Below, in pieces: positions 11,903 to 18,764 of a stretch of 18,764 nt of DNA; position 1 is the first letter of the stretch, and each line of letters starts with the position of its first letter. The stretch lies in contig DCUH01000042.1 of NCBI GenBank assembly GCA_002327765.1, forward strand, positions 1-18,764, read 5' to 3'. The notes under the pieces are model-generated. The model worked only from the letters and a program-made list of their open reading frames with translations, had not been told where the DNA came from and made no database searches. Position numbers and translations under genes: made by a program. The DNA is from a bacterium UBA2219. Its GTDB lineage: Bacteria > Desulfobacterota > Deferrimicrobia > Deferrimicrobiales > Deferrimicrobiaceae.

Positions 11903-13132
11903 CTACGAATAGCCCAGCTGCGCGAGCGCGAGGTCCGCGACGGCCGCCCCGATGGCGAGCGAGCTCGTGGCGGCGGGGCTGGGGGCGTTCAGGACGTGGA
12001 CCTGCCCGGGAAGCTCCCGGATGAGGAAATCGTCCAGGAGCGCGCCGGCCGCGTCGCACGCCTGGGCCCGAACGCCTGCCCCGCCGGGAGCGAGGTCCGA
12101 TGGGCGGATCTCCGGGACCAGCTTCCGCAAGGCGTTCGCGAAGGCCGTCCTGCTCGCGGAGCGGACCATTTCCGCCAGCCCGGTCCTCCAGTATTTCCGG
12201 GCGACGATGCGGAACCCCCTCCAGGCCAGCGTTTCGAACAGCTCCGGCAGGCTGACCTGGAATTTCCCGTACCCTTCCCTCCGGAAGGCGAGCACCGCGT
12301 TCGGGCCGGCCTCGACGGCGCCGTCGATGCGCCGCGTGAAGTGCACCCCGAGGAACGGGAAATCCGGGTCCGGGACGGGGTAGATCAGGTTCCGCACCAG
12401 GCCGGCTTTCGAATCCTTCAGCTTGTGATATTCCCCCCGGAACGGGATGATCCGCACATCCAGGCCCGGAATGGCATGGGCCGCGATCCGGTCGCTGTAA
12501 AGGCCCGCGCAGTTCACGAGCACCGGCGCATGGAAGGCCTCGCTCCCGGTCTCGACGCGTACGCCGTCGCCGCACGGCACGACCCCGGTCACCTTTGTGG
12601 CGAGGCGGATCTCTCCGCCCAGGTCGCGGAACAGCCCGGCGTATTTCGCCGCCACCGCCTTGAAATCGACGATGCCGGTCTGCGGCACGAGAATGCCCTT
12701 GATCCCCGCGGCGTGGGGCTCGACGGCCCGGATCCCGCCGGGGTCCAGGAACCGTAGCCCTTCCAGGCCGTTGCCGACGCCTCTCCGGTGGATCTCTTCC
12801 AGGGCCGGAAGCTCCTTTTCGGACGTCGCGACGATGATTTTCCCGCAGATCTCGAAGGGGATGCCGTGGCCCCGGCAGAATTCGACGAGCAGGCGGTAGC
12901 CGTCCCTGCAGTTGCGGGCCTTGAGGCTTCCGGGTTTGTAGTAGATGCCGCTGTGGATGACCCCGCTGTTGTTCCCGGTCTGGTGGGCGGCGATGCGGCC
13001 TTCCTTTTCGACGACGGCGACCCGCAGCCCGCGATTCCGGGTCTTGATTTGGAGCGCCGTGGCCAGTCCGACGATCCCGGCGCCGATGACGGCGACGTCC
13101 GTATCCATGTCCCGGAATGTATCACGGCGCAT
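11903..13132 (-). CDS. lhgO: L-2-hydroxyglutarate oxidase/dehydrogenase (LhgO family)
   Basis: FAD enzyme that oxidises L-2-hydroxyglutarate to 2-oxoglutarate, passing electrons to the respiratory chain or oxygen; a metabolite-repair or lysine/glutarate-catabolism role is known for the family. 409 residues from the longest start. The Rossmann motif GAGIVG is at 17-22, followed by HQTGNNSGVIHSGIYY (50-65), the family's flavin-site signature; FRGEYHKL, YPVPDPDFPFLGVH, GPNAVLAFRREGY and the C-terminal NAPSPAATSS all match the E. coli homologue closely. Neither start has a good ribosome site; the ATG at 13108 (MDTDVAVIG) agrees better with the length of known homologues. Its 3' end faces the beta-barrel gene with only five bases between stops. 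Confidence 0.93.
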   Translation of the reverse strand: MRRDTFRDMDTDVAVIGAGIVGLATALQIKTRNRGLRVAVVEKEGRIAAHQTGNNSGVIHSGIYYKPGSLKARNCRDGYRLLVEFCRGHGIPFEICGKIIVATSEKELPALEEIHRRGVGNGLEGLRFLDPGGIRAVEPHAAGIKGILVPQTGIVDFKAVAAKYAGLFRDLGGEIRLATKVTGVVPCGDGVRVETGSEAFHAPVLVNCAGLYSDRIAAHAIPGLDVRIIPFRGEYHKLKDSKAGLVRNLIYPVPDPDFPFLGVHFTRRIDGAVEAGPNAVLAFRREGYGKFQVSLPELFETLAWRGFRIVARKYWRTGLAEMVRSASRTAFANALRKLVPEIRPSDLAPGGAGVRAQACDAAGALLDDFLIRELPGQVHVLNAPSPAATSSLAIGAAVADLALAQLGYS

Positions 13133-13143
13133 CGCGGATCGGA

Positions 13144-13172
13144 TTGACTCCCACGGATCGCCCGTTCATTAT
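13144..13172 (+). promoter_or_regulatory. Sigma-70 promoter candidate of the lipoprotein gene
   Basis: -35 TTGACT (13144-13149, 5 of 6), 17-bp spacer, -10 CATTAT (13167-13172, 4 of 6), giving a leader of about 55 bases. It lies in the 102-base divergent gap between lhgO and the lipoprotein gene. Confidence 0.5.
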
Positions 13173-13234
13173 TCAATCAGGATTCGTTTTTATCTCCCTC
13201 GCCGCGGCGGGGGGAAACCCGACGGAGGTCGGCG

Positions 13235-13828
13235 ATGAGGCGGGGCTTCGTGCGGGTGATCCTCCTGGCGGCGGGGCTCGCCCTGCTCGCGGCATGCGGA
13301 GGCGGCGGGGGAGGCGGCGCGGACCCGGCGAGCCTGGTCGTCAACGGAAGTTTCGAGGACCCGGACGTTCCTTCGGGTTTCTCGGTCGTTCCCGCGAGCG
13401 AGGGAAACCTGCGCGGGTGGACCTTCGTCAACGGAAACCCGATCGCGATCGTCGACAACCTGGCCGTTTCCGGGGGCGAGGCGTGGCAGGCGTACCAGGG
13501 TGACCAGTTCGTGCAACTGGACATCGGCGGCAACGGAGGTATCTTCCAGGCGGTCGCGACGGTTCCGGGGGCCAGGTACACGGTTTCCTTCGCCTACAAA
13601 CCCCGGCCCGATTCCGACTTCGACACGTGCGCGGTCCTTTTCTACCTGAACGACGCGTTCATGGACAGCATCCCGTTCCCGAACGCCCGGTTCCGGGCAT
13701 GGATACCGTATTTTTACTCTTTTACGGCGACGGGCACCGCCACGAACGTGATGTTCGTCGCCGCCGGGAACGACGACGGGAGCGGCGGGTTCATCGACGA
13801 CGTCAGGGTAGTGGCGTCGGAGGACTGA
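13235..13828 (+). CDS. Lipoprotein with a DUF642-like (galactose-binding-fold) domain
   Basis: 197 residues. A lipobox LLAAC places the lipidated Cys21 after a short hydrophobic signal, followed by a run of seven glycines as a flexible tether. From residue 34 on: LVVNGSFEDPDVP, LRGWTFVNG, DQFVQLDIGGNGGIFQAV, GARYTVSFAYKPRP and GFIDDVRV, the strand order and motifs of DUF642/carbohydrate-binding jelly-roll proteins. So it is probably an envelope-anchored sugar-binding or adhesion protein, though the ligand cannot be named. GGAGG lies six bases before the ATG. The last 26 bases overlap the 3' end of the convergent diguanylate cyclase gene. Confidence 0.83.
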   Translation: MRRGFVRVILLAAGLALLAACGGGGGGGADPASLVVNGSFEDPDVPSGFSVVPASEGNLRGWTFVNGNPIAIVDNLAVSGGEAWQAYQGDQFVQLDIGGNGGIFQAVATVPGARYTVSFAYKPRPDSDFDTCAVLFYLNDAFMDSIPFPNARFRAWIPYFYSFTATGTATNVMFVAAGNDDGSGGFIDDVRVVASED

Positions 13829-15065
13829 GTAAAGCGGCCGCCGGGGTCCTCGACACGGCCACGCTGTCCTTCTCCGCGCGCTTCGACTCGTACATGGCGT
13901 CGTCGGCCGCCTTCACCAGCGCTTCCGATTCGACGGCGTGGTCGGGGAAGGAGGCGACGCCGACGCTCACGCTGATCGCAGGCATGTCCACCGGCTCGGC
14001 GCCGATGATCGACCGGATGTGCGCGGTCATCTCGCGGCCGCATTTCGTCCGGATCTCGTTGCGTAGCCGCTCCGCGACGGCCGCCGCCTGGGAGGGGAGA
14101 GTTTCCGGGACGATGACGGCGAACTCGTCCCCGCCATACCTGCAGGGGATGTCCAGCTCGTAGCTCGGCCTCCCGGTGCTGTACCGGATGTTGGTCCGGA
14201 TGGTGGACGAAACCATCCGGAGGAGCTGGTCGCCGACGAGGTGGCCGTACCGGTCGTTGACCTGCTTGAAATCGTCCAGGTCCAGGATGAGCAGGGAGAG
14301 GGCGCGCTTGTACCGTTTCGCGCGCTGCAGCTCCGAGTTGAGGCGGTAGAAGAAATACCCGCGGTTGTACAGGTCCGTGAGGTTGTCCCGGGTGACGAGT
14401 TTTTTGAGCCGCTCCTCACGCTGGCGGATCGTCCGGATGAGGTAGACGCCGATGGCGGCGACGGACAGGGCGATCATCGTCACCCACGCCCACTTCATCA
14501 CGCAGTAGGAAAGCGTCTTCTGAAGGGCGAGGTTCTCGAACGGCATGCTCACGGGGGTGACGACCCCCAGGTACTCGAGCTGGAGCAGGCCGCCGTAGGC
14601 CAGCGAGGCCCCGATGGCGAAGGCGAAGGCGTCCGAGTACTTGTCCATCACCAGGACCGACTCGATGGTGACCACCAGGTACATCGGCCAGAACCACGAC
14701 ACCGCGCCGCCGCTGAAGTGGACCACGACCGTGACGAAGACCAGGTCGAGGAGCATCTGGGCCTGGTTCAGGGGGCGGATGTTGGCGAACCACCCGTGGC
14801 AGTACAAAAAGAAGGCGTTGTAAAGCGCCATGACGCACCAGGCCAGGACCGGGAAAATGAACTGGAGGCCCGAGAGCGCGCTGAGGTCGACGGAGTAATG
14901 CTGGAAGATGAACCAGGGGAGGATGCCGTACGCCGCCAGGATGCCGAGGATGATCCAGCGCGCCTGGATGACCTGGCCGATCCGGATCCTGGATTCGTTC
15001 AGTAGCTCCAGCTCGTCGGTCGTGGGCGCGTCGGTGGTGACGTATTTCAGCTTGGACAGGTCCAT
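13803..15065 (-). CDS. Membrane-bound diguanylate cyclase (GGDEF)
   Basis: Makes cyclic di-GMP from two GTP. 420 residues: five or six hydrophobic segments between about 35 and 210 (37-55, 66-88, 103-140 probably two, 144-162, 192-211) form a membrane sensor of no named family, then a short linker and a GGDEF domain (about 220-392). The signature is intact: LDLDDFKQVND with the metal-binding aspartate, and RYGGDEFAVI with GGDEF at 311-315, so the enzyme should be active. The product-inhibition I-site (RxxD five residues ahead of GGDEF) reads YELD, so the arginine is missing. The tail (from about 405) is Pro/Ala-rich and disordered. GGAGG lies just before the ATG. The 3' end overlaps the lipoprotein gene by 26 bases. 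Confidence 0.94.
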   Translation of the reverse strand: MDLSKLKYVTTDAPTTDELELLNESRIRIGQVIQARWIILGILAAYGILPWFIFQHYSVDLSALSGLQFIFPVLAWCVMALYNAFFLYCHGWFANIRPLNQAQMLLDLVFVTVVVHFSGGAVSWFWPMYLVVTIESVLVMDKYSDAFAFAIGASLAYGGLLQLEYLGVVTPVSMPFENLALQKTLSYCVMKWAWVTMIALSVAAIGVYLIRTIRQREERLKKLVTRDNLTDLYNRGYFFYRLNSELQRAKRYKRALSLLILDLDDFKQVNDRYGHLVGDQLLRMVSSTIRTNIRYSTGRPSYELDIPCRYGGDEFAVIVPETLPSQAAAVAERLRNEIRTKCGREMTAHIRSIIGAEPVDMPAISVSVGVASFPDHAVESEALVKAADDAMYESKRAEKDSVAVSRTPAAALLSPPTPLP

Positions 15066-15097
15066 TTCCCCTCCCGGCCGTGGGAGCGTCTGCGTGA

Positions 15098-15125
15098 TTT
15101 ATCGGCAGGGGAGAGAAAAAGTTAA
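15098..15125 (-). promoter_or_regulatory. Weak sigma-70 promoter candidate of the diguanylate cyclase gene
   Basis: Minus strand: -35 TTAACT (15120-15125), 16-bp spacer, -10 GATAAA (15098-15103), each 4 of 6. It lies in the 82-base gap behind the bactofilin gene; read-through from that operon is the alternative. Confidence 0.35.
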
Positions 15126-15147
15126 GTACATTCGTCGGGATGGCCCG

Positions 15148-15501
15148 CTAATCAGGAAGCGTTTCGGCTTTCATGCGGGATTGCCCGTCGAACCGTGCCC
15201 CCTCGGCGATCGACAGCTTCGGCGTGACGATCTCCCCGGCGACCGAGGACTTGCCGGCCAGCTCCACCGTCTCCGCGGCGTGAAGGTTGCCTTCGACCGT
15301 CCCCCCGACGACGATCCCCCTGGCGCGAGCGTTTCCGTGGATCCTTCCCGACTCCCCGACGACGATCCAGTCGGCGTCCACGTTCCCCTCGACGATCCCG
15401 TCGATGCGGACCGTCCCCTTCACGCCCACCTCCCCCGCGATCCGCGTGCCGTCCCCGACGATCGTCTCGAGCTCCCGGGATCCCTTTCCGAACACGCTCA
15501 T
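15148..15501 (-). CDS. Bactofilin (polymer-forming cytoskeletal protein)
   Basis: 117 residues, typical for the family. Repeated short beta-strand units with hydrophobic residues alternating (TIVGDGTRIAGEV, VRIDGIVEGNV, IVVGESGRIHGNA, IVVGGTVEGNL, VELAGKSSVAGEI, LSIAEGARFDG) build the right-handed beta-helix that assembles without nucleotides into filaments at the inner membrane. N- and C-terminal tails are short. Bactofilins direct local cell-wall synthesis, stalk formation or cell curvature, often with an M23 endopeptidase encoded beside them. That is the case here: the ATG overlaps the TGA of the M23 gene by four bases (ATGA at 15498-15501), so translation is coupled. Confidence 0.95.
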   Translation of the reverse strand: MSVFGKGSRELETIVGDGTRIAGEVGVKGTVRIDGIVEGNVDADWIVVGESGRIHGNARARGIVVGGTVEGNLHAAETVELAGKSSVAGEIVTPKLSIAEGARFDGQSRMKAETLPD

Positions 15502-16331
15502 CCCCTCGAAAGGAAACCGGCCGGGTCGGCGTGCCGCCCGTTCTTCCAGACCTCGTAATGCACGTGCGGCCCGGTGGAGAGCCCCGTCGAGCCGGAAAGC
15601 GCGATCGCCTCCCCCCGGGCGACGCGCTGCCCCACGCGGACCGTCGCCTTCCCGTTGTGCGCGTACGCCGTCCGGAAGCCGTGGCCGTGCTCGACCACCA
15701 CGACGACGCCGCTGCCCTCCGTCCAGCCCGCGAAGCTCACGACCCCGTCCGCCGTCGCCTTCACCCGGGTTCCGGGGGGGACGGAGATGTCCATGCCGGT
15801 GTGCATCCGGAACTCGTCGTGCACCGGGTGGAGGCGGTTCCCGTAGGGCGAGGAAACGCGCCCCGCGGCGGGCCAGCCCGACGGCGTCGACCGATAGACG
15901 TCCTTCTGCTCCAGCAGGAACGCCCGGATCTCCGTCACCGAATCCATCGACGCCTCGATCTGTTCGCGAAGTAGCTTCATGTCGAAGGAGCCGGTATCCT
16001 CGAGGTCCGCCGACTCGAGGACGGCGGCTCTCGACTTCATGGAGAACAGCCTCCGGAAATCGCCCTCCGCCTTCTTCAGGGAGAGCATGACGCCCTTCAT
16101 CTCGTGGAACTGCGAGGAGAGGTGGGCGACCCGCGCCTCCATCCGGCGGTACTCCAGCGCGCGGACGGACACGGACGCGACGAAGGCGGTCCCGACGAGG
16201 AACAGGCAGGTCGACGCCGCGAGGGCGAGGACCGGGACGCGGAGGCGGACGGGACGCGTCCGGCCGTGAGGGACCATCAGGATGGTGACCGGGGTAAGGA
16301 GCCGCTTGAGAACGATTCTCGGTCGGTTCAT
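15498..16331 (-). CDS. Membrane-anchored M23 (LytM) metallopeptidase
   Basis: Cuts peptide cross-links in peptidoglycan. 277 residues: a cytoplasmic basic segment (1-30), one membrane helix (about 31-54), a periplasmic coiled-coil stretch (about 58-95), a linker, then the M23 domain (about 158-275). The zinc site is complete: His177 and Asp181 in HTGMD, His258 in HVHYE, with the catalytic His225 in YAH. It is therefore a predicted active enzyme rather than a degenerate activator. Start at 16331: GGAGG eight bases upstream; the ATG at 16346 has a poorer site. First gene of the M23-bactofilin operon, driven by a sigma-54-type promoter at 16365-16381. The coiled coil could contact the bactofilin scaffold or the membrane partner. 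Confidence 0.94.
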   Translation of the reverse strand: MNRPRIVLKRLLTPVTILMVPHGRTRPVRLRVPVLALAASTCLFLVGTAFVASVSVRALEYRRMEARVAHLSSQFHEMKGVMLSLKKAEGDFRRLFSMKSRAAVLESADLEDTGSFDMKLLREQIEASMDSVTEIRAFLLEQKDVYRSTPSGWPAAGRVSSPYGNRLHPVHDEFRMHTGMDISVPPGTRVKATADGVVSFAGWTEGSGVVVVVEHGHGFRTAYAHNGKATVRVGQRVARGEAIALSGSTGLSTGPHVHYEVWKNGRHADPAGFLSRG

Positions 16332-16364
16332 GGCCGGGCCCTCCATGGTGGATAATTTTCTCCT

Positions 16365-16381
16365 CGCAACAGGCATTCCAA
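16365..16381 (-). promoter_or_regulatory. Sigma-54 (-24/-12) promoter of the M23-bactofilin operon
   Basis: Minus strand TTGGAATGCCTGTTGCG: GG (16378-16379) and GC (16366-16367) are exactly ten bases apart as RpoN requires, and TTGGNA and TTGC match the consensus. The predicted start near 16354 leaves a 22-base leader that just contains the ribosome site of the M23 gene. The neighbouring upstream gene encodes a sigma-54 activator. Confidence 0.7.
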
Positions 16382-16410
16382 GGCGGGGGTAGGGTAACCG
16401 GCCGGAAAAC

Positions 16411-16440
16411 AAGGCTCTGCCGGCCGCGCAAGGCCGCCTT
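16411..16440 (-). terminator. Candidate terminator after the response-regulator gene
   Basis: AAGGC / GCCTT with an inner GGCC / GGCC pairing, followed on the minus strand by GTTTT. Placed between the response-regulator stop and the sigma-54 promoter. Modest stem, short T-run. Confidence 0.4.
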
Positions 16441-16487
16441 CGTTTCTGTTTTGTGATTTCGCAGGGAACGGATTACGGAAACGGGAT

Positions 16488-17842
<1,355 letters not shown>

Positions 17843-17846
<4 letters not shown>

Positions 17847-18764
17847 GCGGTTCCCCCTCTCGTCGTGGCGGCCGGAAGCGCGATGGCGAAGCGGGTGCCC
17901 GAGCCAGGCTCGCTCTCAACATCGATGCGACCGCCGTGCTGATCGATGATCCGATGAACGATCGTCAGACCAAGGCCTGTGCCGTCGTCGCGCGTCGAGT
18001 AGAACGGGTCGAAGATCCTTGCCAGAAGGTCGCCCGCGATCCCGGGACCGGTGTCGGTCACCGACACGAACACGTACCCGTCGTCGTCCCATACGCGAAC
18101 GGTGATCCTGCCGCCGGTATCCTCCATCGCCTGGACGGCGTTGGAGACGAGGTTCACCAGCACCTGCTTGAGCTGATCGGCGTCCGCGGAGACAAGCGGG
18201 ACACCGGCCGCGAACTCGGTATCGATCTCCACGCGTGCCTGGCCTGCGAAGCGACGGGTGAAGAGCACGACGTCGGTGACGACGCTCTCGACGTCTGTCG
18301 GCCGCAGTGTCGGCGCCGAGGGGCGCCCGAAGTCCAGCAGGGCCTTGATGACCTTGTCCAGCCGGTCGATCTCCTGCTTGATCACGCCCGTGGCGTCACG
18401 CGTGCGGGCCGCGTCACAGCCTGCGTCCTCGAGCAGCTGCACAGAAGCGCGGATGATGCCGAGTGGATTGCGGACCTCGTGCGCGACGCCGGCGGTCAGT
18501 TCCCCCATCGCCGCAAGACGGTCGGTGCGGATGAGCTGGTCGGTGAGCGCCTTGACCTCGGAGACGTCATCGAAGGTCACCACCGCGCCGAGCAGGCGCC
18601 CATCCACGTTACGCATCCGCGACATCGCCACCTGCGCGTGGACCGTCTTCCCCGCCCGCGTCACGGCCTGGACGTCCATGAGCAGCCGTGGGACCCTCCC
18701 CTCGAGCAGCCGTGTGAGCCCCTCGTCGATGCCGCCGTCAGACTCGAACAAGACGCCGAGTCGG
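17843..18764 (-). CDS. Sensor histidine kinase, C-terminal part (gene runs off the right edge)
   Basis: The last ~306 residues of a sensor kinase; the frame is open to the window edge, so the true start lies outside. Visible order: end of a PAS-like sensor domain (QAVTRAGKTVHAQVAMSR, LGAVVTFDDVSE), the HisKA dimerisation domain with phospho-acceptor His in GVAHEVRNPLG, and the HATPase domain with N box NLVSNAVQAM, G1 box DTGPGIA, F box FDPFYSTR and G2 box GTGLGLTI. It is NtrB-like and paired by a four-base overlap with the sigma-54 response regulator. No membrane segment is seen in the visible part; the signal sensed is unknown. Confidence 0.95.

Overview
This 18.8 kb window is GC-rich (roughly two thirds G+C by eye) chromosomal DNA of a Gram-negative bacterium. 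Its gene types are an outer-membrane beta-barrel, a lipoprotein, a short bifunctional PutA, a cyclic beta-1,2-glucan synthase, a bactofilin/M23 pair, an NtrC-type two-component system and a membrane diguanylate cyclase. These fit a deltaproteobacterial (Desulfobacterota/Geobacter-like) organism best, but that is inference from gene types, not a phylogeny.

Left arm (1-5256, all minus strand): the 5' end of a cyclic beta-1,2-glucan synthase gene; an orphan Phd-type antitoxin with a near-consensus sigma-70 promoter and a probable operator; a compact 4-oxalocrotonate tautomerase-family gene, putA and pfpI cluster with overlapping or closely spaced genes (proline to glutamate catabolism plus a DJ-1/PfpI protein); and a small protein made of three identical-spacing C-x2-C-x11-C-x7-H modules.

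Centre (5298-9143): tRNA-Arg(UCU) on the minus strand; copA, a Cu(I)-exporting P-type ATPase, on the plus strand; then a plus-strand tRNA operon His(GUG)-Arg(CCG)-Lys(CUU) with its own sigma-70 promoter. Three of the four tRNAs are followed by the same ~140-150 bp GC-rich element. Each copy opens with an inverted copy of part of its own tRNA's T-arm/acceptor, carries hairpins whose stem sequences differ between copies but stay complementary, and closes with a direct copy of that tRNA's 3' end including CCA. A fourth, decayed copy lies exactly 200 bp after the third. This tRNA-tailored structured repeat matches no family I recognise and is the most interesting thing in the window.

Right arm (9144-18764): a pirin operon with a small coiled-coil protein (minus); a Sel1-repeat protein and an outer-membrane beta-barrel protein (plus); an L-2-hydroxyglutarate oxidase (minus); a lipoprotein with a DUF642-like domain (plus) overlapping convergently with a membrane diguanylate cyclase (minus); an M23 peptidase-bactofilin operon (minus) preceded by a good sigma-54 (-24/-12) promoter; and directly upstream an NtrC-family response regulator with its histidine kinase (minus, kinase cut by the window edge). 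The arrangement suggests that the two-component system activates the cell-wall/cytoskeleton operon through sigma-54.
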